From IMG/VR virus record IMGVR_UViG_3300003690_000057, positions 1-33,079 of that record: a stretch of 33,079 nt of DNA. One strand, given 5' to 3'. Under the pieces are notes generated by a model that had not been told where the DNA came from, searched no databases, and saw only the letters and a list, made by a program, of their open reading frames with translations. Both the position numbers and the translations under genes were made by a program. The first letter of the stretch is position 1. Each line of letters opens with the position of its first letter. Source of the stretch: a virus. Positions 1 to 7,531 of this stretch are shown here, piece by piece.

Positions 1-295
1 TCTTATCCTCCTTGATCCTATCATAGTCGTCGCGCCATTCATCGATAGAAGGAAGGAAGTATGCTTCCACCCCAAAGATAGGTTTAAATTCCTTTCCCTC
101 GGACTTCATCTTCTGCCAGTGTAAAAACTGATGCGAGAACCCATTCATGTTCCCGTGGTCTGTCAGGGCAAGTGCTTCGCCCCCGTTCTCATAACAAAAA
201 TCCATATGCTCATCTGGATATCCGATGGCATCAAAAATAGAGCCTGCGACGCTGTGTGCATGCAGGCCAACAAAAGGAATCTTTTTCTCGTTCAC
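1..295 (-). CDS. DnaE-type PHP-domain protein, probable DNA polymerase III alpha subunit (3' end outside the window)
   Basis: The first 98 codons of a gene that runs off the left edge. The translation matches the N-terminal PHP domain of bacterial DNA polymerase III alpha (DnaE): FVGLHAHS at residues 8-15 gives the His-x-His metal ligands, ALTDHGN at 43-49 the Asp-His ligands, and KPIFGVEAYF at 71-80 the conserved Glu. In DnaE this domain precedes the polymerase core and binds metals; in some lineages it acts as a proofreading exonuclease. The start is GTG at 295, overlapping the TGA of the upstream gene as GTGA, which implies translational coupling. A candidate promoter lies about 70 bases upstream inside that gene. 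Without the rest of the gene a stand-alone PHP phosphoesterase cannot be excluded, but the spacing of the motifs is that of DnaE. Confidence 0.8.
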   Translation of the reverse strand, partial: MNEKKIPFVGLHAHSVAGSIFDAIGYPDEHMDFCYENGGEALALTDHGNMNGFSHQFLHWQKMKSEGKEFKPIFGVEAYFLPSIDEWRDDYDRIKEDK

Positions 296-1143
296 TTGTT
301 TCTCCCTCGATACATAGTGTTTGTGTTCGGACGCTTAGTTCTTCTACCAAGATCCGATGATATAAATTTACCATAACCTAACCAGGTTGTCAAGTCATAA
401 AAACTTTTCATTTCCTGTACGGTGCCAGCGGGGGCAGCGCCGAATACATCCTCCAAACCGTACTTCAATGATGCGCGTCGTTCCGACACGGGCAGCGGCT
501 CAGAAGGCAGCTCCCCCACAGGCGGTAACTTGTAATAAGCAGAGTTCGTGGTAATGACTCTTTTCGCTCGGCGCCACTCTTCGGGATCTAAAACAAAACT
601 TAAGGGCACGCCGTCCTTAATTGTCTTTCCCTCACGCGAAAAATAAAATGGTGCGTTCTTACGTAGCCGCGAGCGGTGCTCTAAGACCTCTTTGGGGTCC
701 ATCATCCCCATGGGGAAGGAAACATAATATCGATCCGGCTGCACCCACCGGGAAAATTTAGTATGTATCCAGTAAGCAACGTTGGCACCATAAATGACAG
801 ACCAAGCATAATTGTCTACTTTGTCTCGATGTTTGGGATGAATTGGTACATAATAAATGGGAACCTCTAAATGCTTTTCACTTCCGTAAGTAGCGAAGGT
901 CCCACGATTAAGACTATCTATATCTGTGGCATATTCCCCAAGGCGATATCGCAGGAGGGGAGCCACATCGTCATTGGCTACAACCCAGATAGAGGTACAG
1001 CCTGCATGCAAGCACTCATAAACTGTCGCTTCTAGGGCAGTGTAGTCTGGCGCAACCGGAATCAAGGACGCGTCCCACTCCATGCCAAACTCAGCACTCA
1101 TCCCAGCGACCGGCACAATCCCCGGCATCGTCAGCTTACTCAT
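292..1143 (-). CDS. Uncharacterised protein with a nucleotidyltransferase-like N-terminus
   Basis: A 283-residue protein. The N-terminus (PGIVPVAG, then EFGMEWDASLIPVAPDYTALE and HAGCTSIWVVAND within residues 7-60) follows the pattern of sugar-phosphate nucleotidyltransferases: a glycine-containing loop, a 'LIPV' segment and a strand after 'AGC'. The usual GxGTR and lysine signature is not preserved, so activity is doubtful. The rest matches nothing I recognise; a C-terminal FYDLT motif also occurs in the FtsZ-like protein of this window. The ATG overlaps the end of the upstream 242-residue gene by 8 bases, and the stop overlaps the GTG of the PHP gene, so the three genes form a tight operon. 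It could modify a nucleotide or sugar, but this is inference. Confidence 0.55.
   Translation of the reverse strand: MSKLTMPGIVPVAGMSAEFGMEWDASLIPVAPDYTALEATVYECLHAGCTSIWVVANDDVAPLLRYRLGEYATDIDSLNRGTFATYGSEKHLEVPIYYVPIHPKHRDKVDNYAWSVIYGANVAYWIHTKFSRWVQPDRYYVSFPMGMMDPKEVLEHRSRLRKNAPFYFSREGKTIKDGVPLSFVLDPEEWRRAKRVITTNSAYYKLPPVGELPSEPLPVSERRASLKYGLEDVFGAAPAGTVQEMKSFYDLTTWLGYGKFISSDLGRRTKRPNTNTMYRGRNK
365..393 (-). promoter_or_regulatory. Candidate sigma70-type promoter upstream of the PHP/DnaE gene
   Basis: Minus strand reads TTGACA (388-393), a 17-base spacer, then TAAATT (365-370, 4 of 6 to consensus). It sits inside the 3' end of the upstream gene and would start transcription near 358, about 63 bases before the GTG at 295. 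The -35 region and the 10 bases upstream of it are shared with the candidate promoter at 11885-11912. Confidence 0.4.
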
Positions 1144-1864
1144 GAAAGATTATTCTTTCGTCCAGGGCCTCCTCAACATTGAACCGGAATCGATTCTTGG
1201 TGATGTGTCGATAGGAATGTTCAATCTTCAAACTCCGGCCGGAAGACTGTTTGATTGCATCCTTCTTGAGCTTGCGTTCTAGAAGGATACGAACGACTGT
1301 GGGAGAACAGTCAAAACTTTTAATGTCTGCAGCAAGTATGGTACTTCTTACGATAATGTCCTTGAACTCGCCGGCAGTATTTCTATCAATACGATTAGAT
1401 GGCACAAAACTCACTGTTTCTACAAAAGTATCTGTAAGAGTAAGAACTATCTCCCTACTCAGGCGTGAGCCTTCAATAACATCAAACATGTCGTGTACGG
1501 TATAATCATATATCTCTTGGTCCGCGCCTAGGTCTCCACAATTGTCTATGTCAAACAAGTGCAAGCTCTTAAAATTTATAAGAACTTTGGTGTTTCCTTG
1601 TGTCACCACTTTTAACTTTCCTTGGTCTAATGTAACCCTCTGAACGTCGAAAGGAATGGGGAGCAATGATCTCAGGCCCAATTCAAAGATACCCTCATAC
1701 CACCTACTTTTTACATCTTGGAGGCCGAAAGAATAATAGAACGGGCGATGATCACTATTAACAATTAAATGATAACCATGTTCGCGCGCAAACGAAACCG
1801 CCTCCTCTCGCCACCCAAGGACTATGTTGTCGAAGGTGTATTCAAGAGGAGGCAGTTTCATCAT
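1136..1864 (-). CDS. Hypothetical protein, 242 residues
   Basis: I do not recognise this protein. It has no membrane segment, signal peptide or obvious catalytic motif. The N-terminus is WREEAVSFAREHGYHLIV-like and the C-terminal third is basic (RKLKKDAIKQ, HITKNRFRF). It starts with tandem ATGATG at 1864. A near-perfect promoter lies directly upstream and its expected start site falls on the first ATG, with no Shine-Dalgarno, so the message may be leaderless. Its end overlaps the next gene by 8 bases. It heads a three-gene operon with the nucleotidyltransferase-like protein and the PHP/DnaE gene, so a link to nucleotide or DNA metabolism is plausible but unproven. Confidence 0.6.
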   Translation of the reverse strand: MMKLPPLEYTFDNIVLGWREEAVSFAREHGYHLIVNSDHRPFYYSFGLQDVKSRWYEGIFELGLRSLLPIPFDVQRVTLDQGKLKVVTQGNTKVLINFKSLHLFDIDNCGDLGADQEIYDYTVHDMFDVIEGSRLSREIVLTLTDTFVETVSFVPSNRIDRNTAGEFKDIIVRSTILAADIKSFDCSPTVVRILLERKLKKDAIKQSSGRSLKIEHSYRHITKNRFRFNVEEALDERIIFHE

Positions 1865-1870
1865 AGTGCT

Positions 1871-1899
1871 ATTATAACACTGATGATTGGTTAGGTCAA
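1871..1899 (-). promoter_or_regulatory. Strong sigma70-type promoter upstream of the 242-residue gene
   Basis: Minus strand reads TTGACC (1894-1899), exactly 17 bases, then a perfect TATAAT (1871-1876). The transcription start expected 7 bases downstream is about 1864, the A of the first ATG. It lies partly in the 31-base gap and partly in the last codons of the groES-like gene. Confidence 0.7.
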
Positions 1900-2177
1900 G
1901 AACTATCCGATAAAATACCGATTACGTGGTTTTCCTTGATGACCGTGAAGGTCTCGCCGTTGTGCTGGATGTCGCGGAGCATATGTGCTTCCACAACAAG
2001 CTGCAATCCGGGGCCCCATAAGGTTCCGTTTTCGCCTGAGCAGTTGATTACCTCAACCACTGCAAACGGGCTTTCAACTGCTCGATAATCCTGGGGCAGC
2101 AGGATGCCGCTGTCTTCTGTTTCGTTGCCCTCTACGGCTTGAACCCAAAGGTAGTTATTAACTGGTGTAAAATTCAT
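1896..2177 (-). CDS. groES: GroES-like co-chaperonin
   Basis: A 93-residue protein with the length and order of GroES/Cpn10. It has an N-terminal strand FTPVNNYLWVQAVE (PLxDRVLV in GroES), then EDSGILLPQDYRAVESPFAVVEVI (the mobile loop and 'GEVVAVG' strand), then a C-terminal strand where GETFTVIKENHVIGIL equals GEEYLILREEDILAIL. The mobile-loop hydrophobic triplet that binds GroEL is ILL. Phage co-chaperonins such as T4 gp31 replace host GroES so that the capsid protein folds in GroEL, a likely role here because the genome has a gp23-type capsid protein. ATG overlaps the iscU stop as ATGA, so the two are translationally coupled. Confidence 0.85.
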   Translation of the reverse strand: MNFTPVNNYLWVQAVEGNETEDSGILLPQDYRAVESPFAVVEVINCSGENGTLWGPGLQLVVEAHMLRDIQHNGETFTVIKENHVIGILSDSS

Positions 2178-2578
2178 TTATTCTCTAAATCTTTCTTATC
2201 GCAAGCACAAGAAACCTTATAGTCAGATATCGCTGCTTTGATGGCCTCTTCCGCGAGAACAGAGCAATGAATTTTGACAGGAGGCAGACTAAGCTCTTCA
2301 ACAATATCAGTATTTTTAATTTCTTCGGCCTCGTTTAATGTTTTGCCTTTAATCCACTCAGTAGCCAAGGATGATGCGGCAATAGCCGATCCACATCCAA
2401 ACGTCTTAAACTTAGCCTCAACAATACGGTCATCTTCAACCCTAATCTGAAGCTTCATTACATCCCCGCACTCCGGTGCACCAACGATGCCGGTGCCAAC
2501 ATTAGTGGCGCCTTTATCTAGAGAGCCCACGTTTCTGGGATTCTCAAAATGATCGATTACTTTTGTTGTATAAGCCAT
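2174..2578 (-). CDS. iscU: IscU-type Fe-S cluster assembly scaffold
   Basis: A 134-residue protein very close to bacterial IscU (about 128). All three cluster-ligand cysteines are present: C37 in APECGD (with the conserved Asp), C62 in FGCGSA and C105 in HCSVLAE. LPPVK at 98-102, the site by which IscU binds the HscA chaperone, is also intact. This marks it as IscU rather than SufU or the NifU C-terminal domain. IscU receives sulfur from IscS and iron and assembles [2Fe-2S]/[4Fe-4S] clusters; no cysteine desulfurase is seen here, so host IscS and HscA/HscB would have to serve it. It lies between the shortened iscA-like gene and groES. A TTAGGAATAG Shine-Dalgarno precedes the ATG. Confidence 0.92.
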   Translation of the reverse strand: MAYTTKVIDHFENPRNVGSLDKGATNVGTGIVGAPECGDVMKLQIRVEDDRIVEAKFKTFGCGSAIAASSLATEWIKGKTLNEAEEIKNTDIVEELSLPPVKIHCSVLAEEAIKAAISDYKVSCACDKKDLENK

Positions 2579-2590
2579 AATTTTCTATTC

Positions 2591-2791
2591 CTAACTAAAT
2601 GAAGATCCGCAGCCGCAAGTAGTATTTGCTGCCGGGTTATTAAATACAAATCCCTCTTGCTGTAGTGTGGCTATGTAATCTACCGTAGTGTCCTTTAGAA
2701 TCCCAGCACTCATAGCTGCAATCCTAATAGACTCGCCGGCTTCTAAAACCTTGGTGATGCGCTCCGTTGCTTTATCAGTAAATTGTATCAT
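2591..2791 (-). CDS. Shortened IscA/HesB-like Fe-S protein
   Basis: A 66-residue protein starting at ATG 2791; a longer open frame begins at 2854 but would overlap the RNR end and adds a non-homologous stretch. The N-terminus MIQFTDKATERITKVL and the C-terminus GFVFNNPAANTTCGCGSSFS are textbook A-type Fe-S carrier sequence. Normal IscA/ErpA proteins are about 107-115 residues and carry a first ligand cysteine in a GGCSG loop; here about 40 residues containing that loop and the central sheet are missing, leaving only the C-terminal CGC pair. It may act as a dimer using two cysteines per subunit, or may have another role. It follows the RNR by 10 bases and precedes iscU by 12. Confidence 0.82.
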   Translation of the reverse strand: MIQFTDKATERITKVLEAGESIRIAAMSAGILKDTTVDYIATLQQEGFVFNNPAANTTCGCGSSFS

Positions 2792-2801
2792 CTTTATATA
2801 A

Positions 2802-5228
2802 CTAGCCGCACTTCGCAAAACCGCAATTATTACAAGTAACGCAGCCCTCCACATATACTAATCCTTCGGTTCCACACTCGCCACAAGTCTTTTCAGTGGC
2901 CGTCTGTCCGTCTGGAATATAGTTCTTTAGTATCCTCGCAATACACTTGGCGAAACTAAACATATCACTATCACGATCCTTTTGTAGTTGTTCAACTACG
3001 TATTGAATGTTGGATCCGTGACGAAGACCAAGTGAAATCATGCGCGTGAAAGCTGAATGATTAGGATTATCAAAAACTTTAACAAGATCCTTTACAATAA
3101 TATGATCTCCGTTCTTGCCAACTTTTAGATCGTAAACAGAATTCATCGTCTTCCTTGGATTCTTAACCAGAATGCCTTCGGCCTTATCACGGGGAATTTC
3201 AATCAAGTTAGAGAGGCCTCCCATAACTTCGTAAGGTTTGTCGTCCATAAGGCCCACCACAATGATCCACTTCTCACCTTGTATCGTGGTGTGATGAATA
3301 CTACAGGGAAGCTCGATGGGGCGCTTGGGTGCTCTATGTTGCGGAAACTCCTTGTCTTTGGGCGCATCGCTCACGAGGACACCCGACCGGGCGCCTTCAA
3401 CATAAACTGTAATTCCTTTAAGTCCCTGGCGCCAACCTTCCATGTATAATTCCCCCACCAACGCAGGGTCCGTACCTTTGGGAAGGTTAATGGTAGAACT
3501 AATACTATGATCGATACTCTGTTGAATTGCGGCCTGCACTGCAACACGCTGTTGCCAATCAATGCTATCCGATTCAACAAAAAATGCCGGCAATGGCCCG
3601 GGCTCTTTGAAGGGATGCCAATCTAGCCATGCGCGCGCATTGTGATGGAATACTTCATACTCCAACCATCGATCACCTAGCTCGTCGAGGTGATCGGCCT
3701 CTAGATGCTGTTCGTCGTGTGAAAGCTTGCGCCGGCGTATGTAAGAGTTCCGGAATACCGGCTCTAGTCCCGAAGAAGTCTGCGACATAATAGAAACTGA
3801 TCCGGTAGGAGCATTGGTTAAGATTGAAATGTTGCGGCGACCATGCTGAGCAATTAGCTGCTTAAGATTCTCAGGAAGCCGTTGGATAAACTCGTTGTTT
3901 TCCTCTACGCTCCAGTCAAAAGCTGGAAACGCACCACGTTCTTGGGCAAGATAGATGCTCTCTTCATAGGCAGCGTCGCGTAAGGTACGATAGATTTTTT
4001 CAATAATTACAAGGGCTTCGCCACTATCATAGGCTAGATTTAAACAAGCCATCGCGTCGGCCAGCCCATGAGTACCCAAACCGGTACGCCGGCCATTAGA
4101 GGCGGCGCCATGTAGCTTGTTCCACAACTCTTTCTCGTCTTGTGTATCGGCTACTCTCCGGATGTTTTCTAGCTTCTCCAGCTCCAATTCCACTAAGTCG
4201 TCAGATAGACGCATCCCTATGGCCGCTACCTCACGAAGCTTACCAAAGTCAAACTCTGCATTTTTTTCAAAAGAATTTTTTACGAGGCTTTTTAAATTCA
4301 AAGACAAAAGCCTACACGAGTCATAGGCAGATAATGGTATCTCCCCACAAGGATTAGTCGTCTTAGTTTCAAACTCTGGATAAGAGTGGGCCGGGAGGTT
4401 TTTAGTAATATTGTCCCACATCAAAAGGCCCGGCTCAGCAGTTGTGGTGGCAGATTCAATGATCTTATTCCACAAAGCCAGCGCATCTATCTCGGCACTA
4501 TATTCAGGAATCTCCGCATCGACCGGAAACTGCAAAGTAAATGATTCTTTGTTCTCAACGGCTTCCATGAAGCTATCGCTTATTTTCACTGAGATATTAG
4601 CCCCCGTTACTTTGGTGAGGTCCTTCTTCATTGTGATAAATTCTTGAATGTCAGGATGGCGAACATCCATCGAAATCATAAGGGCTCCCCGTCGACCATT
4701 CTGTCCAATCATACGGCAGACATAAGAATAGAAATCAGCAAAACTCCAAGCCCCAGTAGTAGTCCGAGCAGAATTATTGACAACGCCGCCGGTAGGGCGT
4801 AAACTACTAATGTCGAGGCCGACACCGCAACGCCGCTTAAAAAGATTGGCCAGGTCCTTGCCGGCGTCCATAATAGACGAAATATTGTCCTCTGGATTAT
4901 CAACCACAACACAGTTAGAGAGGGAAACATTAACATAATCATTTCCAATCCCCATCATGGGAGAGCCTTGGGGCACGATGTATTTGAAATTCTTAAAGAA
5001 AGAATAAATTTCACCTTCGGAAAGATGATTTGACTTCCGGGTAATAAACTTGTCCTCTATTCGTGCGAATTCTTTAGCAAGACGACGATGCATATCGTCC
5101 GGACTCTTTTCAACAAAATTTCCTTTTTTGTCCTTCAAGCAGTACTTTGTCATAAAGACATTTGTCGCCAGTTCGTCCCCATTAAAATACTCAAGTGTCG
5201 TCTCTTTTACAGTGCCTTCATCAAACAT
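2802..5228 (-). CDS. nrdJ: Class II (adenosylcobalamin-dependent) ribonucleotide reductase
   Basis: Converts ribonucleotides to deoxyribonucleotides for phage DNA synthesis. It shows SNCVVVD (first redox cysteine), NPCGEI (thiyl-radical cysteine), YDSCRLLSLNL (second redox cysteine), TNAPTGSVS (phosphate-binding region) and a C-terminal four-cysteine segment CGECG-CVTC-CGF-C that regenerates the active site, all typical of class II NrdJ. No R2/NrdB gene is adjacent, as expected, because the radical comes from vitamin B12 rather than a diiron protein. I chose ATG 5228 (808 residues) because GGAGG lies 8 bases upstream; upstream in-frame ATG 5243 lacks a good ribosome site and overlaps the helicase gene. 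It starts 4 bases after the helicase stop. Confidence 0.93.
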   Translation of the reverse strand: MFDEGTVKETTLEYFNGDELATNVFMTKYCLKDKKGNFVEKSPDDMHRRLAKEFARIEDKFITRKSNHLSEGEIYSFFKNFKYIVPQGSPMMGIGNDYVNVSLSNCVVVDNPEDNISSIMDAGKDLANLFKRRCGVGLDISSLRPTGGVVNNSARTTTGAWSFADFYSYVCRMIGQNGRRGALMISMDVRHPDIQEFITMKKDLTKVTGANISVKISDSFMEAVENKESFTLQFPVDAEIPEYSAEIDALALWNKIIESATTTAEPGLLMWDNITKNLPAHSYPEFETKTTNPCGEIPLSAYDSCRLLSLNLKSLVKNSFEKNAEFDFGKLREVAAIGMRLSDDLVELELEKLENIRRVADTQDEKELWNKLHGAASNGRRTGLGTHGLADAMACLNLAYDSGEALVIIEKIYRTLRDAAYEESIYLAQERGAFPAFDWSVEENNEFIQRLPENLKQLIAQHGRRNISILTNAPTGSVSIMSQTSSGLEPVFRNSYIRRRKLSHDEQHLEADHLDELGDRWLEYEVFHHNARAWLDWHPFKEPGPLPAFFVESDSIDWQQRVAVQAAIQQSIDHSISSTINLPKGTDPALVGELYMEGWRQGLKGITVYVEGARSGVLVSDAPKDKEFPQHRAPKRPIELPCSIHHTTIQGEKWIIVVGLMDDKPYEVMGGLSNLIEIPRDKAEGILVKNPRKTMNSVYDLKVGKNGDHIIVKDLVKVFDNPNHSAFTRMISLGLRHGSNIQYVVEQLQKDRDSDMFSFAKCIARILKNYIPDGQTATEKTCGECGTEGLVYVEGCVTCNNCGFAKCG

Positions 5229-5232
5229 TTGT

Positions 5233-6603
5233 TTAGCCTCCATTATTGTTTCGCTTAAACTTTTTATACGTCTCAACCAAATTCTCTTTTTGTTTTCGCA
5301 CACTTACCTCTACCACTTCGTCTTCTTCACGCGGCGGTAATACCTTAATAGACACGTTGCTCGTATCCATAAGAATAGGAAAAATAATCCCATCGGGACC
5401 ATTCCTATTCTTAGCTATAAATATTCTTCCCCCATTCGTTGTCTTATCTTCGATAGTCCGCGAAATACTAAAAATGAAATCAGCCACAAAGCATTTATTA
5501 AATGCTTCGGAAATTGATTCCATAGTAATAACTTCGGCGTTCAAGCCTGACCTATTTGTCTGGGAGGCGGTCCACACTGGGCACTTATATTCTGACGCAA
5601 TTGCGCGTAGCTCTTCATAAATAGATTCCAATTCGTTCCTTTTCTCTTTAAGAAAGCGAACCGGGCGTAATAAATCACCATAGTCAACAAGAATCATATC
5701 AACATTAATGCTACGCATCTTAAGTTTTTCTAAATGATTTCGAATAGTTTGCGTAGATGCGGTCTTAGTAGGGTATTCCTTAATAATTAACTTACCGTCG
5801 ATGTCCTGAACCTCTTCATAGATCTTTTCTTTGAAAGCGGAAAGACTTTCAAGGGGAATTTTAGTGAGGCACGCATCGTACCGAGAGGCGACTACTGTAT
5901 CTTGAAGTTCAAGAGTATAATGAATAACGGTTTTACCCTCTTTCAGTGCCTGCGTCCCAAGATGTACCAGAGCCATTGACTTGCCGGCTCCAGTCGGAGC
6001 GATGACGACACCCAATTCCTTCTGTCCCAAACCTCCTTTGCACACATTATCAATCAGTGGCCACCCCGTACCGGACGGATTACGAAAACGCGGCTTAAAT
6101 CGCTCCTCGAAGTCTTTTTTATAATCATACCCTTCATCGTTGTTCATTCCAAGTTTGAGAGAATCATTAATCACCTGAGATATTTCATCAAATGATGAGT
6201 TCTGGAGCAGCGCGATAGACTTTACCATCGCCGATTTAAGATTTTGTTTCTTACAGAAGTCTAAAGAGGTGTCTTTAATATATTCTACATCAGCAAGGTC
6301 AGTCACCTGACTACGCACATAGAACTCCCGCACCTGTTTGGCTGATAGTTCATTCTCATTATCCAACTCAGAGCGCAGGATAGTTTTCATAATATCTCGG
6401 GACGGATGAACTCCGTACTTGCGACGATAATTAAAAACCTTGGTCAAAAATAATTTAAGATAATTGAGTTCAAGAAAATTAACATCTAAAACTTCTTCGA
6501 TCTGATCCGCAAACGCGCGGTCGTCTAGAATCACCATGCATAACTTCTCTTGAAAGGATTTACCGTACTTGGAGAAGTTAACAAATTCACCGTTTAATTT
6601 CAT
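5233..6603 (-). CDS. DnaB/gp41-like replicative DNA helicase
   Basis: A hexameric 5'-3' helicase of the DnaB/T4 gp41 family that would unwind the fork and load primase. With the chosen start (about 456 residues), an N-terminal helical domain precedes the RecA-like motor: Walker A APTGAGKS at about 202-209, HYTLELQD (motif H1a), Walker B MILVDYGDLL at about 303-312, TASQTNR (motif H3) and a C-terminal RIFIAKNRNG arginine-finger region. The start is ambiguous: ATG 6603 has AGGA 4 bases upstream; ATG 6615 has no ribosome site, and TTG 6621 is unlikely. A promoter ending at 6621 would start transcription near 6614, which favours 6603. RNR follows after 4 bases. Confidence 0.88.
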   Translation of the reverse strand: MKLNGEFVNFSKYGKSFQEKLCMVILDDRAFADQIEEVLDVNFLELNYLKLFLTKVFNYRRKYGVHPSRDIMKTILRSELDNENELSAKQVREFYVRSQVTDLADVEYIKDTSLDFCKKQNLKSAMVKSIALLQNSSFDEISQVINDSLKLGMNNDEGYDYKKDFEERFKPRFRNPSGTGWPLIDNVCKGGLGQKELGVVIAPTGAGKSMALVHLGTQALKEGKTVIHYTLELQDTVVASRYDACLTKIPLESLSAFKEKIYEEVQDIDGKLIIKEYPTKTASTQTIRNHLEKLKMRSINVDMILVDYGDLLRPVRFLKEKRNELESIYEELRAIASEYKCPVWTASQTNRSGLNAEVITMESISEAFNKCFVADFIFSISRTIEDKTTNGGRIFIAKNRNGPDGIIFPILMDTSNVSIKVLPPREEDEVVEVSVRKQKENLVETYKKFKRNNNGG

Positions 6604-6620
6604 AGCTTCCTTCATGACCA

Positions 6621-6649
6621 ATAATACTAGTTCCTGAGTGCTTTGTCAA
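6621..6649 (-). promoter_or_regulatory. Sigma70-type promoter for helicase-RNR-isc-groES
   Basis: Minus strand TTGACA (6644-6649), 17 bases, TATTAT (6621-6626, 5 of 6). The -35 lies in the codons of the C-terminal piece of the 5' nuclease. Expected start is near 6614, giving an untranslated leader of about 11 bases that contains the AAGGAAG ribosome site of ATG 6603. Confidence 0.6.
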
Positions 6650-6773
6650 CACAAATCCTATTCATTGTTGCATGTAAATCGTCCCAGTTAAACACTCCAA
6701 AACCATCCTGATTCATCATGCGGATGATCTCGGTTTTATTATAATCATATTCAAAATTTTCCAAGGAATAATG
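6627..6773 (-). other. Displaced C-terminus of the 5' nuclease in the -1 frame
   Basis: The nuclease reading frame ends abnormally at 6716, but from 6773 the -1 frame continues with 48 codons that look like its natural end: HYSLENFEYDYNKTEIIRMM, then a tail to TAG at 6627-6629. Joining the frames after Arg-Ser (codon 253) gives about 301 residues, close to the 305 of T4 RNase H. The -1 frame has a TAG just upstream (within 6779-6781), so the join must fall at about 6773-6778. No X XXY YYZ slippery site is there, so a one-base deletion, real or from assembly, is more likely than programmed recoding. Confidence 0.65.
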
Positions 6774-7531
6774 GACCTAATTACATCTCTGTACTCCAAA
6801 ACGTTCGTGAAAAACTTAGCTTTCGAATCACTATTGAGACAAAAATCAAAAATCTCCTGCAATGTCGCGTCCTTATCTTCTCTAAGAAATTTTAAGTTTT
6901 TTGAAATACTTTTCAGGCCTGCTCGGGGGACACCCTTAAGATTGTCTGAGGGATCTCCTGCAATGGCTCTGGCCATTGCAAAGTTGCGCGGATGTATATC
7001 AAAATCCTCGACGATATTTAACTTAGTGTGGACCTTCTTTTGAATCGGGCGAAACAAAACTGTTTCATCATTGCACAGTTGAAGGAAATCCTTGTCACTC
7101 GAAATGATTACTTTCTCCCAGCCTTTAAATTGATCGAGCTGTGTAGCATAAGCAATCACATCGTCAGCTTCCACTTCGTCGAAGCGCAGTTGGATGACGG
7201 GTAGTTCATTTAGATACTCGATCAATCGAAGCTGCTGCCACACCATATTGGAGCGCTGTTGCTCGTCAGTCATATCAGTTTGCCGATTGACGCGGATTGG
7301 CTTTCTTCCTGCCTTGTAATTCTTGTTTTGTTCTCGGCGCTTACGGCTTCCGCCGGGGCCATCCCAGATAATCATCACAGTATCCGGCTTGATGTCTCGA
7401 CAGAGCTTCTGTAGGATGCCTAGGAAGCCCTTGAGGCCCCCGATGGGGTGTCCGTGGGCCGAGAGGCTAGGGTTGACGATAAAGGCCCGGAAATAGGCGT
7501 TCAGGGCGTCGATGATCATTACGCGTTTCAT
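6716..7531 (-). CDS. 5'-3' exonuclease / flap nuclease (T4 RNase H-like), C-terminus frameshifted
   Basis: A 5' nuclease that removes RNA primers and flaps during lagging-strand maturation. Visible motifs are MIIDALNAYFRAF (first metal Asp), MIIWDGPGG (second Asp) with a basic arch RKRREQNKNYKAGRKP, DEVEADDVIAYAT, VIISSDKDFLQL, and the helix-3-turn-helix AGDPSDNLKGVPRAGLKS. These are the Asp clusters of the FEN/PolI 5' nuclease family. The last 18 residues of this frame are low quality (IIPWKILNMIIIKPRSSA); the expected C-terminus lies in the -1 frame down to 6627. The catalytic core is intact, so the truncated form might retain activity. ATG overlaps the stop of the deaminase gene as ATGA. 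Confidence 0.87.
   Translation of the reverse strand: MKRVMIIDALNAYFRAFIVNPSLSAHGHPIGGLKGFLGILQKLCRDIKPDTVMIIWDGPGGSRKRREQNKNYKAGRKPIRVNRQTDMTDEQQRSNMVWQQLRLIEYLNELPVIQLRFDEVEADDVIAYATQLDQFKGWEKVIISSDKDFLQLCNDETVLFRPIQKKVHTKLNIVEDFDIHPRNFAMARAIAGDPSDNLKGVPRAGLKSISKNLKFLREDKDATLQEIFDFCLNSDSKAKFFTNVLEYRDVIRSIIPWKILNMIIIKPRSSA

Noticed and set aside
5229-5303. Upstream starts for the RNR at 5303 or 5243
   Set aside because: They overlap the helicase gene and lack the GGAGG that precedes the ATG at 5228; the added residues do not resemble RNR.
5618-5624. CTATTTA (minus strand) inside the helicase gene, also at 17886-17892 and 19763-19769
   Set aside because: All three are inside coding sequence, far from any start codon, and lack the preceding A; expected by chance.
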